From an uncultured Achromobacter sp. (lineage in GTDB: Bacteria; Pseudomonadota; Gammaproteobacteria; Burkholderiales; Burkholderiaceae_B), in contig CAJYKY010000053.1 in NCBI GenBank assembly GCA_913775005.1, positions 1 through 6,156 on the forward strand: a stretch of 6,156 nt of DNA. The letters run 5' to 3'. A model generated the notes under the pieces. It saw only the letters and a list, made by a program, of their open reading frames with translations. It did no database searches and was not told the DNA's origin. The translations under genes were made by a program, and so were the position numbers. Shown here piece after piece: positions 1 to 5,905 of this stretch. Each line of letters starts with the position of its first letter. Within the stretch, counting starts at the first letter, position 1.

Positions 1-1154
1 GAGTACGGGTCCTGGAACACCATCTGGATGCGCCGGCGCGCATGGCGCCACACCGCGCCCTCGCCGCCTGGCGGCAGGACCTGCCCGTCCAGCGCGATGC
101 GCCCCTGCGCCTGCGGCACCAGGCCAAGAATCGACATCATGACGGTGGTCTTGCCACTGCCCGACTCGCCCACGATAGCCAGCGTTTCACCGGGCGACAC
201 CTGAAAGCTTGCCTCGTGCACCGCGCGCACGTAGCGCTTGCCGCGCCATCCGCTCCGCACGGCATAGTCGATGGCAAGACGCTCCACCTGCAAGATCGGC
301 GCCGCCTTCGCGGGCGGGCGCGCCGGACCACGCTTGGGCAGCGCATCCAGCAGGCTCAGAGTGTACGGATCTGCCGGCCGCGACAGCACCTGCGACACCT
401 GCCCCGTTTCTACGGCACGGCCCCGGCACATCACCAGCACGCGCTGCGTATACGCGGCCACCAGCGCCAGATTGTGGCTGATGAAGATCAGCGCCGTGCC
501 TTGCTCACGCGTCAGCTCCACCATCAGGTCCAGCACTTCTTTCTGGACGACGCAATCGAGCGCCGTGGTCGGCTCGTCGGCAATCAGCAAGCGCGGCTTG
601 AGCAGCATCACGCCGGCCAGCAGAATGCGCTGGCGCATACCGCCCGAGAATTCGTGGGGATAGCGCGTCATGCAGTCCTTGGCGTCGCGCACGCGAACAC
701 GCTCCAGCATCTGCACGGCGTCGTTCCAGGCCGCCCGGCGCGACATGCCGCGTCGCAGAACCAGTGCCTCGATCAGTTGCTCGCCCACGCGAAACGCCGG
801 GTTCAACGACACCATGGGTTCCTGAAACACCATGCCGATGCCGGTGCCACGCGTTGCCTGCCAGTCGCGAGCGCTTTGCGGCAACACGTCCTTGCCATCG
901 AAGAAGGCACGGCCATCCGTCACGCGCGCCGCGTCTGGCAGCAAGCCCAGCAACGCCTTGCCGATCAGCGTCTTACCGCTGCCCGACTCTCCGACGATTG
1001 ACAGCGATTCGCCCGCATGCAGATCGAACGACACCCGCTGCACGACGGGGGCTGCATCGCGCTTGCCCGGAAAGCGGATTTCAAGGTCGCGCACCGACAG
1101 CAAGGGCGTCGAGGAGGTGCTCGCATCCGGCATGATCATTTGAGCGCCGCTCAT
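1..1154 (-). CDS. Dipeptide/glutathione-type ABC transporter ATPase, two fused nucleotide-binding domains (partial, 3' end beyond window)
   Basis: Cytoplasmic ATPase that would power the two permeases encoded just upstream. The reading frame stays open from ATG 1154 to the left edge (384 complete codons). Domain 1 has Walker A GESGSGKT at residues 55-62, Q-loop Gln111 (VFQEP), signature SGGMR 170-174, Walker B LLIADEP 189-195 and switch His227. A Pro/Ala/Lys-rich linker (about 273-286) leads to domain 2, with Walker A GESGSGKT again at 329-336 and Q-loop Gln381 (VFQDPY). The window ends there, so the second signature and Walker B are not seen. One chain with two complete-type domains matches the GsiA-like architecture (about 600 residues) rather than separate DppD and DppF. 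No Cys-rich oligopeptide-transporter tail is seen after domain 1. The start codon overlaps the stop of the upstream permease gene as ATGA (1154-1151), which fixes the start and implies translational coupling. Oddities: the residues after Walker B read LDCVVQ where LDVTVQ is usual, and the switch reads SHN where SHD/THD is usual. Family assignment is firm; substrate is unknown. Confidence 0.95.
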   Translation of the reverse strand, partial: MSGAQMIMPDASTSSTPLLSVRDLEIRFPGKRDAAPVVQRVSFDLHAGESLSIVGESGSGKTLIGKALLGLLPDAARVTDGRAFFDGKDVLPQSARDWQATRGTGIGMVFQEPMVSLNPAFRVGEQLIEALVLRRGMSRRAAWNDAVQMLERVRVRDAKDCMTRYPHEFSGGMRQRILLAGVMLLKPRLLIADEPTTALDCVVQKEVLDLMVELTREQGTALIFISHNLALVAAYTQRVLVMCRGRAVETGQVSQVLSRPADPYTLSLLDALPKRGPARPPAKAAPILQVERLAIDYAVRSGWRGKRYVRAVHEASFQVSPGETLAIVGESGSGKTTVMMSILGLVPQAQGRIALDGQVLPPGGEGAVWRHARRRIQMVFQDPY

Positions 1155-1975
1155 GCCGTCACCCCCCGCATGCGCGGATCAAGCTTGTCGCGCACCGCAT
1201 CACCCAGCAGGTTGATTCCCAACAGGCTCAGCGAAATCATCGCACCTGGAAACAATGCCAGCCAAATCGCCTGATCCATCGCATTGCGGCTCTCAGACAG
1301 CATGCCGCCCCATGTCGCCAGCGGCGGCGGCACGCCCAGGCCCAGGAAGGACAGCGCGCTTTCGGCAAGCAGGGCAGAGCCGAAAATCGACGTCGCGAAG
1401 ATCAGCAAGGGCGGCACGCAGTTGGGTAGCACATGGCGAAACACCGTCCACAATCCGCTATGCCCGGTGGCGCGCGACGCAATGACAAAATCCCGCTGCC
1501 GCAGGGACAGCGCGGCCCCGCGCGCAATACGAGACACCGATGGCGAATATGCCAGGCCCAACGCCAGCACCACGCCCCACTTGGACGGGCCAAGCACCGT
1601 CATGATGCCCAGCGCCAGCAGCAGCCCCGGAAACGCCATCATGGATTCAACCAGCACGCTGATGCCGCGGTCCACCCAGCCGCCCGCATAACCAGCCGCG
1701 ACGCCGATGGTGGTGCCCAGCAACAAGGCCAGCAACACCGAGAACACGCTGACCGCCACGCTGACGCCCGCGCCCGCCATCAGCCGCGACAGCACGTCGC
1801 GCCCGAACTCGTCGGTGCCTAGCCAGTACTCGGCGGAAGGCGGTGAAAAGCGCGCCAGCAGATCGCCTTCCAGCGGATCGTGCGGCGTATACACCAGGCC
1901 CACCAGCGCCAGCAGCACCACGCCGCCGACCAGCGCGCCGCCCAGCACGGCATTGGTATGTTTGAAGCTTGTCAT
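1151..1975 (-). CDS. ABC transporter permease, DppC/OppC/GsiD type
   Basis: Inner-membrane subunit of a family-5 peptide-type ABC importer, 274 residues, a normal DppC length. A cytoplasmic start leads into a first membrane segment (about 10-29). The typical DppC motif follows at about 51-65 (LGTDEFGRDVLSRL), then further hydrophobic segments near 72-97, 108-128, 133-147, 188-208 and 236-258. The EAA coupling loop that docks on the ATPase lies at about 161-186 (RDFVIASRATGHSG, then FRHVLPN). The C-terminus has the family ending LLGDAVRDKLDPRMRG. The start ATG at 1975 is supported by an AGGA ribosome-binding site (1984-1981, 5-nt spacer) that overlaps the TAG stop of the preceding permease gene. 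The gap between the two genes is 7 nt. The TGA stop overlaps the ATG of the ATPase gene. It would form a heterodimeric channel with the DppB-type protein. Family is clear; the transported compound is not. Confidence 0.96.
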   Translation of the reverse strand: MTSFKHTNAVLGGALVGGVVLLALVGLVYTPHDPLEGDLLARFSPPSAEYWLGTDEFGRDVLSRLMAGAGVSVAVSVFSVLLALLLGTTIGVAAGYAGGWVDRGISVLVESMMAFPGLLLALGIMTVLGPSKWGVVLALGLAYSPSVSRIARGAALSLRQRDFVIASRATGHSGLWTVFRHVLPNCVPPLLIFATSIFGSALLAESALSFLGLGVPPPLATWGGMLSESRNAMDQAIWLALFPGAMISLSLLGINLLGDAVRDKLDPRMRGVTA

Positions 1976-1982
1976 GATCTTC

Positions 1983-2927
1983 CTATTGCAGCTTCACGCG
2001 CGGATCGAATAGCGGATACAGCAGATCCACCACCAGATTCACCGCCACGTACAACAATGCGATAAACAGCAGGCAGCCCTGCACCACCGGATAGTCCCGC
2101 GCGTAGATGCTTTCCACCAGCAAGCGCCCGATGCCCGGTAACGTGAACACGGTTTCGATGACGGCCGCGCCGGACAGCAGATGCCCCAGCATTAGGCCGA
2201 TGACGGTAAGCGTGGGGCCGAACGAATTGGGCAGGACATGGCGCAGCATCACGCGCTTTTCGGGCAAGCCTTTCGCACGCGCGTGCGCCACGTATTCGAG
2301 CCGCAGCGTCTCGATGGTGCTGGCGCGCATCATCCGCGTGATCGCGGCGATCTCGGTCAGCACGATGGCGCAAACCGGCAGCACCAGGTACTTCAGCGCG
2401 CCCAGCCCGCCTCCCGCAACAGACTCAAACCCATACACGGGCAGCCAGTTCAGCTTCACGCCGAACAGCCAGATCAGCAGAATGCCCACCCAGAAACTGG
2501 GCATGGACACGAACAGGATGGAGGTGGACACGATGGCCGTATCGGCGCTGCGGTTCTGCCGCCACGCCGCCATCATGCCGGCCGGAATGGCGACCAGGCA
2601 GGCCAGCAAGGTGGCCGTCAACACTACCTGCGCCGTCACCGCGAAATGCGTCAGCACCAGATGCATGACCGGTTCACGCCGGGCGATGGACATGCCCAGG
2701 TCGCCTTGCAAGGCGTTGCCCACCCAGATCAGGAATTGCCGGCCCACGGGCTGGTCCAGCCCCAGCGCGTGGCGCATCTCGGCCAGCAGCGCCGGGTTGT
2801 CGATATCGCCCAGCATCAGCGAGGCCGGGTCACCGGGAATGGCGCGGATCATGGCGAATACCAGCACGGTCACCACAATGACCGTGGGCACCGCCGCCGC
2901 GATGCGCTTCGTTAGATAGCCCAGCAC
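1983..2927 (-). CDS. ABC transporter permease, DppB/OppB/GsiC type
   Basis: Inner-membrane subunit of the same importer, 314 residues, typical for DppB. It opens with the family N-terminus (LTKRIAAAVPTVIVVTVLVF, first membrane span about 9-28) and the periplasmic PGDPA motif at 31-35. Hydrophobic spans follow near 98-121, 132-155, 177-199, 236-258 and 283-304. The EAA loop is at about 211-235 (EYVAHARAKGLPEKR, then LRHVLPNS), and the protein ends DLLYPLFDPRVKLQ as the family does. The start codon is GTG at 2927. It is preceded by GAGG (2935-2932), only 4 nt away and partly made of the TGA stop of the solute-binding-protein gene. The gap is 6 nt, so ribosomes finishing the upstream gene probably reinitiate here. 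No nearby ATG gives a better family N-terminus. Partner of the DppC-type permease downstream. Confidence 0.96.
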   Translation of the reverse strand: MLGYLTKRIAAAVPTVIVVTVLVFAMIRAIPGDPASLMLGDIDNPALLAEMRHALGLDQPVGRQFLIWVGNALQGDLGMSIARREPVMHLVLTHFAVTAQVVLTATLLACLVAIPAGMMAAWRQNRSADTAIVSTSILFVSMPSFWVGILLIWLFGVKLNWLPVYGFESVAGGGLGALKYLVLPVCAIVLTEIAAITRMMRASTIETLRLEYVAHARAKGLPEKRVMLRHVLPNSFGPTLTVIGLMLGHLLSGAAVIETVFTLPGIGRLLVESIYARDYPVVQGCLLFIALLYVAVNLVVDLLYPLFDPRVKLQ

Positions 2928-2933
2928 AGCGCC

Positions 2934-4526
2934 TCAGTTCTTGGTGACGTTGAAAAAGCGCGGCTTGCGCAGCGGCCAGCCGGTAAAGCCTTGCAGCTTG
3001 CTTGATACCACCACGTAGCCCGGCTTGTTGTAGTACATCAGCAAGGGCGTATCGCGCAGCATCAGCGTGTGCAGCTTGTCGAACGCGGCCTTGCGCAGGG
3101 CGGGATCGGACTCGGCTTCAATGCTTTCAAGAATGGCTGCCGCTTCAGCGCTTTCCCATTGCACCATGGGCGTCTTGGCCTTGTCGCCGATCACATCGCG
3201 GAACATCAGCGCGGGTTCGGTGCGGGCGGAATAGGCAAAGGCCATCAGCTGGAATTTGCCTTCACGGAAGTTGGTGACCTGTGTGCCCCATTCCAGCATG
3301 TCCAACTCGGTCTTGATGCCGGCCTTGTTCAGCAGCTGCTGCGTCACAACGGCCACGCGGTACAGATACGGATAGCGCTTGTTGGCTTGCAGCTTCAACG
3401 TTTCACCGCGATACCCGGCGGCTTCCAGCAGACGCTTGACCTCTTTCAGATTTTTTTCGTAGCCCGCCTTGTCCGCATCCGAGTAATAGACGCTGGACGT
3501 CGGCACCAGCGACGGGTTGTAGACCGCCTGACCATTGTTCAGGGCGCGTGCGATGCCGGGGAAATCCAGCGCCAGCGCAATGGCGCGGCGCATGTTGACA
3601 TCGGACAGCAGCGGCGCGCGCGTCTGCATCAGCAGGTTGACGGTGTCCAGGCCAGCTTCGGTCACCGTGTTCCAGCGCGGGTCCTTGGCGGGCAGATTGT
3701 CTTCGTCGGCGTTGTAGGCATCCACCTGCCCGGCCATCAGTGCCGCCTTCTGCGCCGCCGCATCGGGAATCACCACGAAGCGCACGTTCGCCAACGCCTG
3801 CTTCTTGCCCGCCATGCCGCTGGGCGTCTCGCTGCGCGGCGCATAGCCAGCGTACGGCGTCAACAGCACGTACTGTTCTTTCTTCCACTCGGCCAGCACG
3901 TAGGGGCCGGTGCCCACCGGCTTGACCCAGTTGCCGTCCGCGTCCACGCTTTTCGGGCTGAGCACGGGCATCGGGCATTGCACGCTTGCCATCTGATCCA
4001 GGAACAGCGCATAGGGCGCATCCAGCTTGAACACCACGGTGCTGGCATCGGGCGTTTCCACGCCGACGACCTTGGCCCCCTTCGTGCCGTCGTACAGGTT
4101 CTTGCAGGCATATTCCGACTTTGCGCCGGTCAGGTAGTCGTAGCTCCATTTGACATCGGCAGACGTCATGGGCGTACCGTCATGGAAGGTGATGCCAGCG
4201 CGCAGTTTGAAGGTGTAGCTGCGCTTGTCTTCAGACAGTGTCCAGCTGTCGGCCAGCATCGGCGCTACGCTCATGTCGGCCCGCAACGCCACCAGCGCTT
4301 CGACCACATGGGCCAGCACGTTGTCGGTAGAGGTGTTGCGTGACCGTCCGCCCGGCACGGACGTGGGCGTGCCGGAGCCTTCCGCGTAGCGGATCTCGAG
4401 CAAGGACGCAGCTTGGCTTTGGGGCTGGGTTTGGGTTTGGGTCCGCCCCGGCAGGCCCGAAAAGGCACCGGCCAGGGCGGCAGATAACATCAGCGCGCGC
4501 TTGAAGCGCAAGGCGTTAACAGTCAT
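2934..4526 (-). CDS. Periplasmic solute-binding protein, family 5 (DppA/OppA/GsiB-like)
   Basis: Captures substrate in the periplasm and delivers it to the permease pair. It has 530 residues from ATG 4526, which has AAGGA at 4538-4534 with a 7-nt spacer. An in-frame ATG at 4586 would add 20 non-signal-like residues and overlap the previous gene, so it is not preferred. The N-terminus is a Sec-type signal: basic RFKR (7-10), hydrophobic core about 11-25, cleavage unclear (possibly after AFS, about residue 23). A low-complexity TQTQTQPQSQ stretch (29-38) follows. No lipobox cysteine is seen. The SBP_bac_5 hallmark lies at about 102-125 (YTFKLRAGITFHDGTPMTS), and VGTGPYVLAEW at 204-214 is also typical. 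The only two cysteines are Cys141 and Cys184, which could pair as a disulfide. In the region corresponding to OppA Asp419 the chain reads SARTEP (433-438) with no aspartate, so a free peptide amino terminus may not be the ligand. The gene sits 22 nt after the amidohydrolase gene and 6 nt before the permease gene. Confidence 0.95.
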   Translation of the reverse strand: MTVNALRFKRALMLSAALAGAFSGLPGRTQTQTQPQSQAASLLEIRYAEGSGTPTSVPGGRSRNTSTDNVLAHVVEALVALRADMSVAPMLADSWTLSEDKRSYTFKLRAGITFHDGTPMTSADVKWSYDYLTGAKSEYACKNLYDGTKGAKVVGVETPDASTVVFKLDAPYALFLDQMASVQCPMPVLSPKSVDADGNWVKPVGTGPYVLAEWKKEQYVLLTPYAGYAPRSETPSGMAGKKQALANVRFVVIPDAAAQKAALMAGQVDAYNADEDNLPAKDPRWNTVTEAGLDTVNLLMQTRAPLLSDVNMRRAIALALDFPGIARALNNGQAVYNPSLVPTSSVYYSDADKAGYEKNLKEVKRLLEAAGYRGETLKLQANKRYPYLYRVAVVTQQLLNKAGIKTELDMLEWGTQVTNFREGKFQLMAFAYSARTEPALMFRDVIGDKAKTPMVQWESAEAAAILESIEAESDPALRKAAFDKLHTLMLRDTPLLMYYNKPGYVVVSSKLQGFTGWPLRKPRFFNVTKN

Positions 4527-4533
4527 GGATGTG

Positions 4534-4538
4534 TCCTT
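4534..4538 (-). promoter_or_regulatory. Ribosome-binding site that sets the solute-binding-protein start
   Basis: AAGGA on the minus strand with a 7-nt spacer to ATG 4526. It lies in the short gap after the amidohydrolase stop. It selects the start that begins MTVNALRFKRA, which gives a normal signal peptide, over the longer in-frame ATG at 4586. Confidence 0.75.
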
Positions 4539-4548
4539 AAAGCGCGGC

Positions 4549-5655
4549 TCAGAACAGCCGGTACTCAACGAAGTTGCGGCCTTCATAGGGCTTGCGCGCG
4601 ATCCACATCACGCCGCTTTCCGGCTCCATCAAGGTCGTGGCCACCGTGGCCGAAATGCTGTCGAAGCTGGCGGGCTTGGGCGAGCGCAACACGCCATCGG
4701 GCGCGGCGAAGTCGTCAGCCAGAATGCGCTTGACGGTGTCCCAGTCCACGCTGCCCTTGGCGCGCGCCAGCATTACCTCGACGCGGCGCTGGCGGTAGAT
4801 GGAATCCGGATTGGCGGCCAGGCCCTTGTCGAACAGCTTTACGCGGGCGGGCGCGCTGACCCAGTGGTTGGCGTGCACCAGCAAGCCGTTCTCAGGCGTG
4901 ATCCAGAAGATCTCGTCGGGCGCGCATTCCAGGTCCACGGCTTCGCCCTGGGCCTGCGCCAGCATCAGGTTGTTGGAGCAGAAGCGGCGCGACGCCCACA
5001 ACACCTTCATGGCGTTGCAGAGGTTGGTGGACTCCAGCATCTTGCGGCGCACCAGCACCAGCGGCACTTCGGCAGGCCGTTGGTAGTCCTGCTCGCAAGA
5101 CAGGAAGTTACCCGACAGCGACACGCCCGCGCTGTTGAAACCATGGCGCGCGAGGCTGCCCGCCTCGGTGAACATCAGCAGGTCGGGGCCGTCTTCACGG
5201 CGCATGCGCAGCACGATGCCGGTATCCACGCATTCTTCGCGCCAGTCCCAATTGTGGGCGTGCATGAGCTTGCCGTTGGCGGCGGCCTCGGGCAGCACGA
5301 CGAGTCCCGTGCAGCCATCGTCCAGCCCCTTGCGCGCACGGCCGAGTTCGGCGTGGCCGAACATCATTTCGGTGCGGCAGTTGATGACCACGACGTCTTC
5401 AAGCGACTGGCCCGCGCCATCGGCGATGCCACGCAGCTCTTCCAGATAGGCCGCGTCGTAGTTGCCCACCACCGGCACCATGGCGGCGGCGAGTTCTTTG
5501 AGGCGGGCGGCGTTCACCCCCCGGCGTTCCAGCTGGCCGCGATACAGGGCCACGCTGCGCGCCACGCGCTCGGGCACGGCGGCGCCATGCTGGCGGCCGC
5601 GCTCATAAGGATTGCCCTCAACATCAACCAGGGGAAACGGGGTAGGCATCGTCAC
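4549..5655 (-). CDS. C45-family autoproteolytic acyltransferase/amidohydrolase (penicillin acyltransferase AAT-like)
   Basis: Ntn-hydrolase family protein of 368 residues, related to fungal isopenicillin-N acyltransferase and, more distantly, choloylglycine hydrolases. Family members cleave themselves at a Gly-Cys bond; the new N-terminal Cys then attacks amide bonds. The site here is DDGCTG, Gly114-Cys115 (codons 5316-5311), giving a chain of about 114 residues and one of about 254. Other family marks are VVINCRTE (89-96), the Asn-x-Asp motif in HNWDW (134-138, Asn135/Asp137), GFNSAGVSLSGN (172-183) and SRRFCSNNL (222-230). The N-terminus MPTPFPLVDVEGNPYERGRQ is typical and there is no signal peptide, so the enzyme should be cytoplasmic. 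The start is probably GTG 5655 (GGAG at 5669-5666, 10-nt spacer). ATG 5649, two codons on, is an alternative but sits 16 nt from that site. First gene of the apparent operon, 22 nt before the solute-binding-protein gene. Inferred role: releasing or transferring the acyl part of an imported amide. Most bacterial members have no known substrate. Confidence 0.9.
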   Translation of the reverse strand: MTMPTPFPLVDVEGNPYERGRQHGAAVPERVARSVALYRGQLERRGVNAARLKELAAAMVPVVGNYDAAYLEELRGIADGAGQSLEDVVVINCRTEMMFGHAELGRARKGLDDGCTGLVVLPEAAANGKLMHAHNWDWREECVDTGIVLRMRREDGPDLLMFTEAGSLARHGFNSAGVSLSGNFLSCEQDYQRPAEVPLVLVRRKMLESTNLCNAMKVLWASRRFCSNNLMLAQAQGEAVDLECAPDEIFWITPENGLLVHANHWVSAPARVKLFDKGLAANPDSIYRQRRVEVMLARAKGSVDWDTVKRILADDFAAPDGVLRSPKPASFDSISATVATTLMEPESGVMWIARKPYEGRNFVEYRLF

Positions 5656-5665
5656 GCTAGCAACA

Positions 5666-5669
5666 CTCC
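5666..5669 (-). promoter_or_regulatory. Probable ribosome-binding site of the amidohydrolase gene
   Basis: GGAG on the minus strand, 10 nt before GTG 5655 and 16 nt before the alternative ATG 5649. The spacing is somewhat long for GTG and clearly too long for ATG, so it weakly favours the GTG start. Confidence 0.45.
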
Positions 5670-5673
5670 GAAG

Positions 5674-5691
5674 CAGGCCAGGAGCGGCCTG
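5674..5691 (-). repeat. Perfect 6-bp inverted repeat (CAGGCC-N6-GGCCTG) in the operon leader
   Basis: The two arms, 5674-5679 and 5686-5691, are exact reverse complements around a 6-nt centre. A further G-T wobble could extend the stem by one pair. If transcription starts near 5711, the hairpin lies in the 5' leader, about 18 nt upstream of GTG 5655 and just before its ribosome-binding site. It could be a leader RNA hairpin or a protein-binding dyad. It has no U-tract, so it is not a terminator on either strand. Confidence 0.45.
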
Positions 5692-5717
5692 TATGAACAG
5701 TCAGAATCGACGGCCAG

Positions 5718-5746
5718 ATTTTGTACTAATATAGATAAAAGTTCAA
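5718..5746 (-). promoter_or_regulatory. Candidate sigma-70 promoter of the transporter/amidohydrolase operon
   Basis: On the minus strand TTGAAC (5746-5741) and CAAAAT (5723-5718) are separated by 17 nt, each matching 4 of 6 bases of the -35 and -10 consensus. This is the AT-rich island of an otherwise GC-rich spacer. Transcription would start near 5711, leaving a leader of about 55 nt. Both hexamers coincide with the arms of the inverted repeat listed at 5718-5749. Other AT-rich hexamers nearby could serve instead, so the exact placement is tentative. Confidence 0.35.
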
Positions 5747-5749
5747 TAT
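5718..5749. promoter_or_regulatory. Candidate operator: imperfect inverted repeat in the divergent spacer
   Basis: The arms ATTTTGTACT (5718-5727) and AGTTCAATAT (5740-5749) are reverse complements at 8 of 10 positions, with 12 nt between them. Their centres are 22 bp apart, about two helical turns, as expected for a dimeric or tetrameric regulator. The left arm also contains TTGTACTA (5721-5728), which fits the loose TNGT...ACNA pattern of FadR-type GntR operators. The divergent GntR protein is the obvious candidate binder. AT-rich sequence gives such repeats by chance, so this is a hypothesis. Confidence 0.35.
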
Positions 5750-5752
5750 AAG
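5747..5752 (+). promoter_or_regulatory. Possible -10 element for the GntR gene
   Basis: TATAAG on the plus strand matches 5 of 6 bases of TATAAT. No good -35 lies at 17 nt; the nearest, TTGTAC at 5721-5726, would need a 20-nt spacer. If used, it gives a leader of about 145 nt before ATG 5906. Weak call. Confidence 0.2.
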
Positions 5753-5905
5753 GGTTTGCCCGGTAGATGAATGAACGTCCGCAGCGGCGCCCGGAGGGGC
5801 ACTTTGCCGCTAGACCGCCGGGGTAACGCGGAAGGCACGCGCTCCGGTACCATTAGCCGTCTCGTTGCCCCCCTTTCGTTTCTTTTCCCTGCCCGTCAAC
5901 GCGCC

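Larger units (their letters stand above)
5656..5905. other. Divergent regulatory spacer between the operon and the GntR gene
   Basis: No convincing gene lies here. The half nearer the operon holds the leader hairpin (5674-5691) and the AT-rich promoter/operator island (about 5718-5752). The half nearer the regulator is GC-rich. It includes a small possible stem-loop, with AGCGGC at 5783-5788 pairing with GCCGCT at 5806-5811 and an inner GCCC/GGGC stem. It ends in a pyrimidine-rich run (about 5867-5894) just before the GntR start, with no recognisable Shine-Dalgarno sequence. Confidence 0.7.

Noticed and set aside
42..1001. Plus-strand open frame (319 codons) opposite the ATPase
   Set aside because: The minus strand is open throughout and encodes both Walker A motifs, the signature and Walker B of an ABC ATPase; the plus frame is a His/Arg-rich shadow.
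3069..4343. Long plus-strand open frame (424 codons) opposite the solute-binding-protein gene
   Set aside because: It is rich in His, Arg and Gln as expected for an antisense shadow of a GC-rich gene, shows no domain motif, and the opposite strand carries a clear family-5 binding protein.
4527..4586. Longer start for the solute-binding protein at ATG 4586
   Set aside because: It adds 20 residues that spoil the signal peptide and overlaps the amidohydrolase stop, while ATG 4526 has a well-spaced AAGGA.
5693..5734. 13-codon plus-strand frame (MNSQNRRPDFVLI) preceded by AGGAG at 5680-5684
   Set aside because: The spacing is good, but the AGGAG lies in the loop of the dyad and the frame runs through the promoter island. 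It would probably lie upstream of any GntR transcript start, so it is most likely chance.
4501..5751. Long plus-strand open frame (416 codons) opposite the amidohydrolase gene
   Set aside because: Same shadow composition, no recognisable motif, and it lies antisense to a gene with an intact catalytic signature.
5783..5811. Stem-loop AGCGGC...GCCGCT considered as a terminator
   Set aside because: It has no U-tract, a long interrupted loop, and sits between divergent genes where no terminator is expected.
5767..5826. 19-codon plus-strand frame in the GntR leader (MNERPQRRPEGHFAARPPG)
   Set aside because: No properly spaced ribosome-binding site and no attenuator-like codon run; kept only as a remote possible upstream frame.
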